Source: Thalassospira alkalitolerans (lineage in GTDB: Bacteria; Pseudomonadota; Alphaproteobacteria; Rhodospirillales; Thalassospiraceae). Taken from it: a DNA stretch of 64,000 nucleotides. The position numbers and the translations under genes are program-made. Every line of letters begins with the position of its first letter. Position 1 is the stretch's first letter. Shown piece by piece: positions 1-8,207 of this stretch. The stretch spans positions 124,001-188,000 of the forward strand of contig NZ_JFKB01000005.1 in the NCBI RefSeq assembly GCF_002115745.1, in the 5' to 3' direction. The notes under the pieces were generated by a model. That model saw only the letters and a list, made by a program, of their open reading frames with translations, ran no database searches and was not told the DNA's origin.

Positions 1-663
1 AATATCTTTGTCCAGACCGGGGGAAAGTCGGTTCCATCGGGATTGATGGATGCCTTTCGTTTGGAAAACACCCAGACGATTGCCGGGGTTTTCGGCCCAG
101 CCGATCAGGCTCAGGCGGTGATTGACCTGCTTGGGCTTGGCGATGCGCCGTTTGCCATTAATGCCTGTGATAGGTTTTACCGGCTTGAACTTGCCAACTT
201 GATCCTGCCGCAAAATGCCCGGTCGGACAGTTTTCAGATGGTCGATGCCGAACGGATTGATCGCAATACCCTTTTGCGCTGGCTACGGGATTATGAGATT
301 GAGGCGCTGGGCGGGCAGGATACCCCGGCACTTGATAGCCGGGTTGCAGGGCGATTGGTCCATGCGCTTAATGACCGCAATATGTGGGCTTTGATCGTTG
401 ATGGTGTGGCGGTCAGTCTTTCGGGTTTTAATGCCGAGTTGCCTGATATGGTCCAGGTCGGTCCGGTTTGGACCCCGACGGAACATCGCAGCAATGGCTA
501 TGCCCGCATCCTTGTTGCCAAAACGCTTTTGGCGGCGCGCGCACGCGGTGTTACGCATGCGGTCCTGTCAACCGATAGCCCGGCGGCGGCAAGGGCTTAT
601 GAAGCGATTGGGTTTTCTCATTGCGGGGTGTATCGTTTGGCGTTGCTGGCAAGTGATGACTGA
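1..663 (+). CDS. GNAT family N-acetyltransferase, C-terminal part (5' end outside window)
   Basis: Probable acyl-CoA-dependent N-acetyltransferase of unknown substrate. The frame is open from base 1. The residues before the first ATG (46) read as family-like sequence, so the N-terminal part most likely lies outside the window. The C-terminal half carries the GNAT acetyl-CoA signature: a VGPVWTP strand, then EHRSNGYARILV (the R/Q-x-x-G-x-G/A type loop), then a typical AARAYEAIGF helix and a final Y-R-L strand. The middle, around DRFYRLELANLILP, matches a larger two-part GNAT subfamily in which the catalytic domain is preceded by roughly 100 residues. It ends just before a bidirectional terminator and is convergent with the glycosyltransferase gene, so it belongs to a separate transcript from the glycan locus. 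Confidence 0.8.
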   Translation, partial: NIFVQTGGKSVPSGLMDAFRLENTQTIAGVFGPADQAQAVIDLLGLGDAPFAINACDRFYRLELANLILPQNARSDSFQMVDAERIDRNTLLRWLRDYEIEALGGQDTPALDSRVAGRLVHALNDRNMWALIVDGVAVSLSGFNAELPDMVQVGPVWTPTEHRSNGYARILVAKTLLAARARGVTHAVLSTDSPAAARAYEAIGFSHCGVYRLALLASDD

Positions 664-686
664 TCGGTAGGGGGCTTAATTAGATC

Positions 687-723
687 AAAAAGGAGGGAAA
701 GTTTATGCTTTTTCTCCTTTTTT
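687..723. terminator. Bidirectional rho-independent terminator
   Basis: A stem of AAAAAGGAG (687-695) and CTCCTTTTT (714-722) is flanked by A-runs on the left and T-runs on the right, so it can work on both strands. It lies between two convergent genes. Confidence 0.75.
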
Positions 724-728
724 GTTTC

Positions 729-2099
729 CTACGCTTTTGGCGAAGAGGGCATATTAATCTTGATGATTGGTGGGATGTAGAAATCGTCCGTCTCAAGCCA
801 TTTCTTTTGGTAAAATGTAAGGTCAATTGCTTTTTTATCGAAGCTGTACGGAATTGTTTCCATATTGCCGTTGAGGGTGTTTTCCAAGCGTTTGGCGCAA
901 GCTGTGATCGAGAAGTTATCTTTGATGAAACGGGCGCGGGCTGTGAGCGTTTCGGAGTCTGGTCCATGTTCGATAAATAGCTTTATCGCTGCGAACAGTT
1001 CTTGCGGGGTCTGGGATAGGAAATCGTCGCCATACATTCCTGCTTTTGATTTGCAGCCAAAGACCGGTAACCCAAGGTGCATCGCGTTGGTAACGGATGT
1101 TCCGCCACCTTCGGGGAAGCTGTCGATATAAGCTGTTGCATTGGCCATCAGCTTCAATGTCTTTGTACGTTCGACGGTTCCCAGAAGTTCAAGGTTATTC
1201 TGTGCCTTGGCCGAAAGATGAGAGAATTTGGAATAATCATCAGGGCCGATCATTTTTAATTTTTGCCCAAGTTCCCCGCATAGAACTTCTACGAAATCAG
1301 TAAAGACGGGGGAGCGACCAAGTCGATATTTATGTGGCCCCCCCACAGTGATGAAATATGGCTCTTGTGTTTTGTCTTTGTGGCGAATTTCTTGTGGGGC
1401 GCCGTCAAGCGTGCTGAAAGGGATGCCAAGAAATGATTGAGCCTTGGGGTGGCGAAACTGTTGGCTTGCAAGCCAGCTTGCACCGGTAATTTCGAGGATG
1501 GCAGAGCATTGTGAGGTCGCAAAGCTGAAATGAATGTCAGCGTGATTGACAAAATAGCATGGAATGCCAGCGCGTTCGGCAATCATGGCGGCAAGGCATG
1601 CAATGATATCGTCGGGGTTGATGTGCAACACAACGGCTTTGCTTTGCATGAAAGTCTGAGCCAGAAACAGAAGCTTTGATACCCCTGTGGATTGCTGGGC
1701 TGCAATTGGTATTCCTGATGCTTTCACATCTTCTAAAACGGTCGGTGTGACACCTCTGGTGATGACGAGTTGCACGTCATTACCCAAGCGTTTTTGTTCT
1801 TTCATTAGGTTTACGCACAGCGGCGTATGCCCACCGATATCGTATCCTTCGGAAATCACGTGAGAGATAACCTTGCGGTTTCCTGTTGCCTTGAATTCAG
1901 GCAGACGTGGTGCAATCAAAGCGAAAATGAAGTTCTCGATTTCCGGGCAAGACCATCTTTCCGTGGTGTTCAGCCAGTGGAATTTTCCATAGTATTCGGC
2001 GAGCTCGAACAGTTTGTTGGCATCCCGGCATGCGTTGATTGATTGCAGCAATGCGCCGTCAATCTGCAGTGCCATATTTTTTTTCTGTTCGCCACGCAT
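729..2099 (-). CDS. GT-B fold glycosyltransferase
   Basis: Probable cytoplasmic sugar transferase for a surface glycan; donor and acceptor unknown. The C-terminal half has a GT4-like nucleotide-sugar site: a strand ending in YFITVGGPHKYRLGRSP, then the ELLGTVERTKTLKLM helix and the motif SFPEGGGTSVTNAMHLGLPV, where the acidic residue and glycine loop contact the donor. The N-terminal half has a Rossmann-like EGYDIGGHTPL segment. The ATG at 2099 was chosen because a GGAGA Shine-Dalgarno lies upstream. A TTG at 2102 and an ATG at 2075 are alternatives. It is co-directional with, and 71 bases downstream of, the aminotransferase gene, so the three minus-strand genes probably form one operon. Confidence 0.78.
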   Translation of the reverse strand: MRGEQKKNMALQIDGALLQSINACRDANKLFELAEYYGKFHWLNTTERWSCPEIENFIFALIAPRLPEFKATGNRKVISHVISEGYDIGGHTPLCVNLMKEQKRLGNDVQLVITRGVTPTVLEDVKASGIPIAAQQSTGVSKLLFLAQTFMQSKAVVLHINPDDIIACLAAMIAERAGIPCYFVNHADIHFSFATSQCSAILEITGASWLASQQFRHPKAQSFLGIPFSTLDGAPQEIRHKDKTQEPYFITVGGPHKYRLGRSPVFTDFVEVLCGELGQKLKMIGPDDYSKFSHLSAKAQNNLELLGTVERTKTLKLMANATAYIDSFPEGGGTSVTNAMHLGLPVFGCKSKAGMYGDDFLSQTPQELFAAIKLFIEHGPDSETLTARARFIKDNFSITACAKRLENTLNGNMETIPYSFDKKAIDLTFYQKKWLETDDFYIPPIIKINMPSSPKA

Positions 2100-2170
2100 C
2101 AAATGGTTTCTCCGTCATGCTGGTTTCTTGTCGTGAGATTTGGTGTGGTAGGAAGCGTTTTGGTCGTGTG

Positions 2171-3283
2171 TTATTTTGGGTTTTGATCCAGAAACGCAAT
2201 AATATGGTTTGCGACGGTATGCGTATCCTTGACCGAAAGATGAGGCCCCATCGGTAGGCTCAGGACTTCGCGTGAACATTGTTCGGCAATCGGGAATGAC
2301 TTTTGCGCAAGGTCGGTTAAGGCGTAGGCCTTTTGTCTATGCGGTGGGATGGGGTAGTGGATCAGGGTGCCTACCCCTTTTTGTGCCAAGAAGTCTTGCA
2401 GAGCATCGCGTTGCGGATGGCGAATAACATAGAGGTGCCATGCCGGATCGGCCCAATTTGGCACATTTGGCAGTTTCAGTGAAGTCTCGGCCAAAATTTC
2501 GCTATAGAGCTGTGCAACCGTTTTGCGATGTTCATTCCATCGGTTGATGTGGCGTAGTTTGACTTGTAGCATTGCAGCTTGCAGCGGGTCCAAGCGGCTA
2601 TTGTATCCGAGGATTTCGTTTTGGTATTTGGCGTGTGAGCCATAATTACGAAGAACAGACAGCTTTTCTGCGATTTTGGCATTGTCCGTCGTGATGGCGC
2701 CGCCGTCACCATAGGCCCCCAGGTTTTTACCGGGATAAAAGCTCCAGCACACGGCATCGCCGTGGGCGCCAATACGCTGGCCTTTGTATTGAGCACCATG
2801 GGCCTGAGCGGCATCTTCTATTACGTAGAGACCATGGCGTTTGGCGATTTCAACGATGGAGCCAAGATCGGCAGGGTGCCCATATAAATGTACAGGAATG
2901 ATGGCGCGGGTTCTTGGCGAGATTGCGGCTTCGATCCGTGCGGGATCGATATTATAAGTGGCGATGTCTGGCTCGACGGCAATGGGGGTTGCGCCTGCTT
3001 GCGATACAGCAAGCCAGGTTGCAAAAAAGGTGTGTGACGGAACGATAACCTCGTCACCTTCGCCGATGTCAAGAGCACGCAAGCTTAGCAGGAGGGCATC
3101 CAAGCCGCTTGCGATGCCAATACAGTGGCGGGCATTGCAGTATTCCGCGTAGTCATTTTCGAAGTTTTCGACGGCTTCGCCTAGGATATATGTGCCTGAG
3201 TCCATGACCTGATGATAAGCGGCGTCAATTTCGTCCTTGATCTCAAGGTAGCTGGCGTGCGGGTCAAGAAAGGCGATACTCAT
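2171..3283 (-). CDS. DegT/DnrJ/EryC1/StrS sugar aminotransferase (FdtB/QdtB-like)
   Basis: PLP-dependent transaminase that would aminate C3 of a dTDP-3-keto-6-deoxyhexose, giving a 3-amino-3,6-dideoxy sugar. Visible marks are the PLP-binding HCIGIASGLDALLLSL and EDAAQAHGAQYKGQ segments, the Schiff-base lysine in SFYPGKNLGAYGDGGA, and the family's GYNSRLDPLQAAMLQVKL. At 370 residues it has the normal family length. The ATG at 3283 is preceded by GGAG and overlaps the upstream ketoisomerase stop by four bases (ATGA), implying translational coupling. That pairing supports the 3-amino assignment over other family members. Whether the product is Fuc3N or Qui3N cannot be told from sequence alone. 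Confidence 0.87.
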   Translation of the reverse strand: MSIAFLDPHASYLEIKDEIDAAYHQVMDSGTYILGEAVENFENDYAEYCNARHCIGIASGLDALLLSLRALDIGEGDEVIVPSHTFFATWLAVSQAGATPIAVEPDIATYNIDPARIEAAISPRTRAIIPVHLYGHPADLGSIVEIAKRHGLYVIEDAAQAHGAQYKGQRIGAHGDAVCWSFYPGKNLGAYGDGGAITTDNAKIAEKLSVLRNYGSHAKYQNEILGYNSRLDPLQAAMLQVKLRHINRWNEHRKTVAQLYSEILAETSLKLPNVPNWADPAWHLYVIRHPQRDALQDFLAQKGVGTLIHYPIPPHRQKAYALTDLAQKSFPIAEQCSREVLSLPMGPHLSVKDTHTVANHIIAFLDQNPK

Positions 3284-3693
3284 TCTTGGCTCCGGCAGGC
3301 CGTGATGAAGTCGGAATATTCACGGTGATAGTCACCTTCATCGAAGTGATTTGATGCCAGCACCATGCAAACGGAGCCGGAGGAGAAGTTGTCCAATTGG
3401 CGCCAAATCATTGGGCCGATGTAGAGGCCGTTGTATGATCTGTTCAGGTGAAAGGACTTTTTGTCTTTGCCGTCGTCAAGTGTGATGTCAAAGCTGCCGG
3501 ACATGGCAATGATCAATTGATGCAGCGTTTTATGGGCGTGTCCACCACGCACGGCCCCGCCAGGGACGTCGTATAGATAGTAAACGCGCTTGATATCAAA
3601 GGGGATATGATTCTGTCCTTCAACAAAGGTCAGATTTCCCTGTTGGTTCGATATTTTTGGCAACTCGATGATCTTGCAGGCGTCGATTGACAT
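3280..3693 (-). CDS. WxcM/FdtA-like dTDP-4-oxo-6-deoxyglucose 3,4-ketoisomerase
   Basis: Small cupin enzyme that would move the keto group of dTDP-4-keto-6-deoxyglucose from C4 to C3, making the substrate for the overlapping aminotransferase. Family hallmarks are the start IIELPKISNQQGNLTFVEGQ, then PFDIKRVYYLYDVPGG, the catalytic-histidine stretch VRGGHAHKTLHQ, and the NGLYIGPMIWRQL and DEGDYHREYSDF segments. Length is about 137 residues, as in FdtA/QdtA. The ATG at 3693 was chosen; a GTG at 3714 in the same frame gives seven more residues, and neither has a strong ribosome site. No rmlA/rmlB genes are in the window, so the nucleotide sugar must be supplied from elsewhere. Confidence 0.87.
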   Translation of the reverse strand: MSIDACKIIELPKISNQQGNLTFVEGQNHIPFDIKRVYYLYDVPGGAVRGGHAHKTLHQLIIAMSGSFDITLDDGKDKKSFHLNRSYNGLYIGPMIWRQLDNFSSGSVCMVLASNHFDEGDYHREYSDFITACRSQE

Positions 3694-3931
3694 TGAATTA
3701 AGTGCATCCCTCACTGCTTGAAGCTAAATTTACCTGTTTCACAGGCTTTGGGGAAATATGAGATTCAAGAGACTAAGATTTACTGCTTTGTATATGATTA
3801 ACTTTAGTAAAGGATACCATACGAATGATTATTTCTGTGATGTTTTAATACTTTGAATTTCCTCGGTAGCCTTCTGGTGCGTCTGGCGTCGTCGGTCAAG
3901 CTAGTAACTTCCGATTTAGAGGGGGATAGCT

Positions 3932-4855
3932 ATGGCATGGATAGATAAAGGTTTAATCTTTAGGGTTGATCGTTTGGAGCCGTGGGCCTTTTCTCATGCC
4001 TATGTGCCGACCACCCTGCTGCTTCGCGATCGTATTCGAGTATATGTTGCTTTCTGGGATCAAGGGCACCGAGGGAGACTTGGCTATGTGGATGTATCGC
4101 TGTCCGACCCTAGCGTGGTTATGGGGTATGGACAAAAACCTTTGGTTGAGGACTCAGTGGGGGGATTCGATTGTGATGGAGTGACACCTCTATCAATTGT
4201 AAAGAATAATTCCGAAGTTTGGTTATATTACGCAGGGTGGAAAAGGGATGCTAACCCAGAAATTCGATATCGAATATTTGTTGGCCTGCTAATTGGGGAT
4301 GCCGATGGTAGCAGATTTGAGCGATTTTCCGACAAGCCTATTTTAGGTCCAAGGCATGATCGTGAATATTTGAGAACGGGTGGTTTCATAATGCGAGAGC
4401 ATGGAAAATACCGGTGCTGGTTGGCTACGCAGAAGGGAATACACCATGATCACGGTAAGGCCTTACCTGTGTATGATTTGGAATATGTTGCTTCTAATGA
4501 TGGCATTGTTTGGCCGGAGGATCAGCTTGCGATCTTTAGGCACCAACCAGGAAAAGTCCTTGGTTATGGTCGATGTGCAATCTGGAGAACATTAAAGGGT
4601 GGTTATGAAGGGTTATTTCCTGTCCGCGGGTGGGATGGCCGATATTTGAATATGTTGTATTCACAATCCCCGGACGGGACAAAGTGGAGTGAACTGACAT
4701 CGGATGGAAAGGCATTTGATCATATGATGACCATTGATGGACAATCTAGCGTTTCTTTTCCTTCTGTTGTTCACTTGGGTGAAGAAATTGCCATGTTCTA
4801 TAATGGCGATGATTTTGGACGTGAAGGGTTGCGGCTGGCGATTTGGTCCGATTGA
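3932..4855 (+). CDS. Five-bladed beta-propeller, GH43/GH130-like protein of a glycan locus
   Basis: Predicted soluble beta-propeller without signal peptide or membrane segment, 307 residues. Repeated blade signatures are visible: RIRVYVAFWDQGHRGRLGYV, EVWLYYAGWKRDANPEIRYR, KYRCWLATQKG, RYLNMLYSQSPDGTKW and EEIAMFYNGDDFGREGLRLA. They match the glycosidase-like propeller found beside sugar transferases in bacterial polysaccharide clusters and at the N terminus of plant glucosamine inositolphosphorylceramide transferase. Catalysis is not proven; a glycosidase, a phosphorylase or a binding role are all possible. An AGGGGG motif precedes the ATG. It starts a plus-strand glycan group divergent from the FdtA gene across a 217-base AT-rich promoter region. 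Confidence 0.6.
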   Translation: MAWIDKGLIFRVDRLEPWAFSHAYVPTTLLLRDRIRVYVAFWDQGHRGRLGYVDVSLSDPSVVMGYGQKPLVEDSVGGFDCDGVTPLSIVKNNSEVWLYYAGWKRDANPEIRYRIFVGLLIGDADGSRFERFSDKPILGPRHDREYLRTGGFIMREHGKYRCWLATQKGIHHDHGKALPVYDLEYVASNDGIVWPEDQLAIFRHQPGKVLGYGRCAIWRTLKGGYEGLFPVRGWDGRYLNMLYSQSPDGTKWSELTSDGKAFDHMMTIDGQSSVSFPSVVHLGEEIAMFYNGDDFGREGLRLAIWSD

Positions 4856-4976
4856 TTTGCCATGTGACGTAAATGTTGGGCGTTTTGTTAAGTCACTATC
4901 TTGTCGGCTAATTTGAATTTAAGTCATTGTCTTAGATTGTAATCTGGCATTGTAGCTGTGGTCATCGGGAGGAATA

Positions 4977-5732
4977 ATGGCGAAAATTGATCTGGCAAAG
5001 ACGGAACTTAATTACGAGAGGTTTCGGGATCTTGCCAAGAACGCTGATCTTTCTGAACGTGAACGCATCGGATTTCCGGATCATTACAGATCTGGTTTTG
5101 AGAACGCGATCCTTGACGATATTCGGACCAAACTTGAATTCGAGTATCGTTCCGGTGCGTCAATGCTTGATATTGGCGCTGGTGCGAGCCCGATGACATC
5201 GGCGCTACTTAAACTTGCGCACAAATATAATATATCTGTGGCAATGAATGATTCTCCGGAAATGCTTTCTTTGATCGAAAGTGAGTTTTCGTTTGAAAAG
5301 ATAGCCGGAAAATTTCCGGACATACTTGATGAGGCCCTTGAAAAGGCTCCCGATGGGTATGATCTTTTGCTGTGCTATAGTGTCTTGCACTACATCATTG
5401 TTGATGGCAGCATTTTTGATTTTGTTGATGCGATATGCCTTGCCCTTCGACCAGGAGGTGTTGCCCTGATCGGTGACATTCCAAATTTGTCAAAACGCAA
5501 GCGCCTGTTTTCAAGCAAAGAGGGAATAGCGTATCATAAGCAATTCATGAATACAGACGAAGATCCCGTGGTTGATCACTTTGAGATCAAGCGCAATGCA
5601 ATTGATGACGCTGTTCTAAATGCAATTGTTGCAAGGGCGCATGCCACTGGAAACGATGCCTATATCGTTCCTCAGCCACGTACTCTTCCAATGTATAATC
5701 GCCGTGACGATATAATAATCCAACGGAGGTAA
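4977..5732 (+). CDS. Class I SAM-dependent methyltransferase
   Basis: Probable methyltransferase acting on a sugar or glycan precursor. Motif I is clear (MLDIGAGASPMTSALLKLA), followed by an acidic post-I region (VAMNDSPEML), then YDLLLCYSVLHYI (motif II) and LALRPGGVALIGDIP (motif III). The Rossmann core occupies roughly residues 60-165 of 251. The start is set by GGGAGG immediately upstream of the ATG. It ends two bases before the acetyltransferase gene, whose ribosome site GGAGGT overlaps this gene's end, so the two are transcribed together. The substrate is not indicated. Confidence 0.8.
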   Translation: MAKIDLAKTELNYERFRDLAKNADLSERERIGFPDHYRSGFENAILDDIRTKLEFEYRSGASMLDIGAGASPMTSALLKLAHKYNISVAMNDSPEMLSLIESEFSFEKIAGKFPDILDEALEKAPDGYDLLLCYSVLHYIIVDGSIFDFVDAICLALRPGGVALIGDIPNLSKRKRLFSSKEGIAYHKQFMNTDEDPVVDHFEIKRNAIDDAVLNAIVARAHATGNDAYIVPQPRTLPMYNRRDDIIIQRR

Positions 5733-5734
5733 CG

Positions 5735-6412
5735 ATGAGAGCGAAACTCATTATATTCGGACTTTCGAATATCGCAGAGTGTGCCTATGAGTATTTCACT
5801 CATGACTCTGACTATGATGTTGTGGCTTTTACGGTGGACAAGGATTTTGTGCCGGAAAAAGCCGAGATTTTTGGCAAGCCAATCGTTCCATTCGAAACCA
5901 TTGAGGATTTTTACGCGTCGGAAGAGCATTCAATTTTTGTTGCTATAGGTTCCCAGCAACTTAATCGACTGCGCACGGGGAAAGTGGCTGAAGCGTCGCG
6001 TAAAGGTTACAAACTTGCTTCTTATGTAAGTTCGCGCGCGGTTGTCTGGTCTAATGTCCAGCTTGGCGAGCATGTTTTTATCCAAGAAGATAATACAATT
6101 CAGCCGTTTGCTAAGATTGGAAACAATGTAACCTTATGGGCGGGCAATCATATCGGGCATGCAAGCGTTATTGATGACAATTGTTTTGTCACGTCGCATG
6201 TTGTGATTTCCGGTCACTGCAAGATCGGTATGAATAGTTTTATCGGTGTGAATGCGTCAATTGCCGATTGTGTTGAGGTTGGGTGCGATAACCTGATTGG
6301 GATGGGCGCGATAATTTCAAAAAATACGCCGGAGAATGCCCTGTATTCGACGCCTAAAACGGAGATTTCCAAAATCCTGGCACGCAAATTTTGCAAGGTT
6401 GAGGATGTTTGA
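5735..6412 (+). CDS. PglD/NeuD-like left-handed beta-helix acyltransferase
   Basis: Sugar O- or N-acyltransferase. An N-terminal PglD-type nucleotide-sugar-binding domain (KLIIFGLSNIAECAYEYF to about residue 85) is followed by hexapeptide repeats from about residue 100 (LGEHVFIQEDNTIQPFAKIG, IGHASVIDDNCFVTSHVVIS, IGVNASIADCVEVG) and a final IGMGAIISKNTPE turn. A catalytic-type histidine is in GNHIGHASVI. Given the FdtA/FdtB pair 2.5 kb away, N-acetylation of the 3-amino sugar (the FdtC/QdtC step) is a reasonable inference, although FdtC itself lacks the PglD N-terminal domain. The stop overlaps the start of the next gene. Confidence 0.82.
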   Translation: MRAKLIIFGLSNIAECAYEYFTHDSDYDVVAFTVDKDFVPEKAEIFGKPIVPFETIEDFYASEEHSIFVAIGSQQLNRLRTGKVAEASRKGYKLASYVSSRAVVWSNVQLGEHVFIQEDNTIQPFAKIGNNVTLWAGNHIGHASVIDDNCFVTSHVVISGHCKIGMNSFIGVNASIADCVEVGCDNLIGMGAIISKNTPENALYSTPKTEISKILARKFCKVEDV

Positions 6413-7349
6413 ATTTGTTCCTTATGCGCCAGAGCTGGCTCAGCAATGGGACGAGATCATCGATCAGGCAGATAATGGGCACTTTTTGTTTAAGCGTTCA
6501 TATCTGGAGTATCATGCTGATCGGTTTGCTGATTCGTCGTTTGTCTTGCGACAAAAGGATCGAATAGTTGGCGTTATTCCCGGAAACCGTAGTGATGCCA
6601 AATGGGTAAGCCATGGAGGGCTCACATTTGGAGGGGTTTTCCTGTCGCCGAAGCTCAATCGAATTGGTGTTTTACAAGAAATCTACAAGCAGCTTTGGGA
6701 TGAATTGCGTGTACGCGATATTACTCATGCATTTATCAAACCTGTTCCCTGGATTTATCATCGTGTTCCGTCGGAGGGAGACCTCTACGTTCTGAACTGT
6801 AATGGGCAGGCAGAGTGTTTAATTGAGGTGTCTACTGCGGTTGATCTTCATGCTTCGCCAAAACCTTCGGATTTGCGCAAAAGAAGCCGCAAGCGGGCTG
6901 TTTCTGCGGGGTTAGTCGTTGAGGAAAGCAATAATTACGAGGGTTTTTGGGCCATTTTATCGGCACGGTTGAGCGATAAATATGATCGCAACCCTGTTCA
7001 TAGCTGTGATGAAATCAAGCTGTTGAAATCGCGCTTTGCAGATGAAATTCGTTTGTTCGTGGTCCGGGACGCAGAAGAAAATATCTGTGGGGGGACGGTC
7101 ATTTTCGAAACCTTTCGGGTTGCACATGCCCAATATATTTCGGCCTCGGATCAGGGCATGGAACAGGGGGCACTGGATCTTTTGTTTTTTACGCTGATTG
7201 ATCGTTACCGTAATGCGGGCAAGGATTACTTTGATTTTGGTATTTCAACCGAAGATAACGGTCGTGTCCTGAATGAAAGCCTTGCTGCGTTTAAAGAAGG
7301 ATTCGGAGGTCGCAGCATCGTACATCACAAGTTCCAGTTGAAAATTTGA
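6405..7349 (+). CDS. GNAT/FemAB-like acyl- or aminoacyltransferase of the glycan locus
   Basis: About 314 residues, resembling FemAB-like and GNAT proteins of polysaccharide clusters, which attach acyl or aminoacyl groups to sugars. Features are an N-terminal half with HFLFKRSYLEYHADRF and VIPGNRSDAKWVSHGGLTFG, a basic PSDLRKRSRKRAVSAGLVVE joint, and a second transferase fold with EIRLFVVRDAEENICGGTVI, HAQYISASDQG and KDYFDFGISTEDNGRVLN. The open frame extends upstream to 6336, but the ATG at 6405 is better: AGGTTGAGG lies just upstream, the overlap with the previous gene is only eight bases, and similarity begins at FEFVPYAPE. No signal peptide, so it is cytoplasmic. Confidence 0.66.
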   Translation: MFEFVPYAPELAQQWDEIIDQADNGHFLFKRSYLEYHADRFADSSFVLRQKDRIVGVIPGNRSDAKWVSHGGLTFGGVFLSPKLNRIGVLQEIYKQLWDELRVRDITHAFIKPVPWIYHRVPSEGDLYVLNCNGQAECLIEVSTAVDLHASPKPSDLRKRSRKRAVSAGLVVEESNNYEGFWAILSARLSDKYDRNPVHSCDEIKLLKSRFADEIRLFVVRDAEENICGGTVIFETFRVAHAQYISASDQGMEQGALDLLFFTLIDRYRNAGKDYFDFGISTEDNGRVLNESLAAFKEGFGGRSIVHHKFQLKI

Positions 7350-7356
7350 ATGCAAA

Positions 7357-8202
7357 ATGACTGAAAAAAAAAATTACAACATCTGCATCATCCAGCCGCA
7401 GGGCTATGTGCATTCCATGGCCTTTCTGGAACTGGCGGAATTGCTGTTATATTCTATTCGCGATACCGGCAATCAGGCTGAGGTCAGGAAAAATCAGTTA
7501 AGCCCGGATGGGGTGAATATCATCATCGGGGCGCATCTTCTTGATCCTGACAAACAAGGTTCGATCCCGGCCAATACCGTTATTTTAAATACCGAACAGC
7601 TTTCAGGCGTGTATTCCGAATGGCGGGACCGGCTTGGCAAGTGGTTTGAAAGTGGCACTGGCCTTTGGGATTATAGCCCGGCCAATATTGATGTCATTCG
7701 CGACATGGGTGTTGAAAACGTCAAGCTTTTGAAAATCGGCTATCAACCGGAACTTAAACGCATTGCCACGCCCGAGGTGCAGGACGTTGATGTGCTGTTT
7801 TATGGGTCAATCAATGAACGTCGCAAAACCGTTCTTCAGGGGCTGGTGGATCGCGGGATCAAGCTTAAGGTTCTGTCCGGCGTTTATGGCAACGAACGTG
7901 ATCAATGGATCGGGCGTTCGAAGGTGATCCTTAATCATCATTTTTATGAAAGCCAGATTTTCGAGATCGTCCGGGTGTTCTATTTGTTGACCAATGCCAA
8001 GCCGGTGGTGGCCGAGGTCAATGACGGCACCACGATTGAAGACCGATTCCGCGACGGGGTTGTGGCAGCGCCCTATGATCAGCTGGTCGATACGGTTTGT
8101 GATCTTGTAAACGATGAAACGCATTTGAAAGAGCAGAGCGAAAAAGCCTTTCAAAGCATTCTGAAATATCCGCAAGTGAGTTTCACTCGAAAGATTTTAT
8201 AA
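7357..8202 (+). CDS. Glycosyltransferase family protein
   Basis: Predicted glycosyltransferase of the short GT-B/CgeB-like type, 281 residues. It begins with a Rossmann-type strand (NICIIQPQGYVHSMAFLELA) and contains NIIIGAHLLDP, a PANTVILNTEQL strand, DVDVLFYGSINERRKTVLQG at the inter-domain hinge, and a C-terminal VILNHHFYESQIFEIVRVFY with conserved acidic residue and histidines. Family members modify glycans. It sits seven bases after the GNAT/FemAB-like gene and closes the plus-strand glycan operon. Acceptor and donor unknown. Confidence 0.62.
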   Translation: MTEKKNYNICIIQPQGYVHSMAFLELAELLLYSIRDTGNQAEVRKNQLSPDGVNIIIGAHLLDPDKQGSIPANTVILNTEQLSGVYSEWRDRLGKWFESGTGLWDYSPANIDVIRDMGVENVKLLKIGYQPELKRIATPEVQDVDVLFYGSINERRKTVLQGLVDRGIKLKVLSGVYGNERDQWIGRSKVILNHHFYESQIFEIVRVFYLLTNAKPVVAEVNDGTTIEDRFRDGVVAAPYDQLVDTVCDLVNDETHLKEQSEKAFQSILKYPQVSFTRKIL

Positions 8203-8207
8203 GCGTT

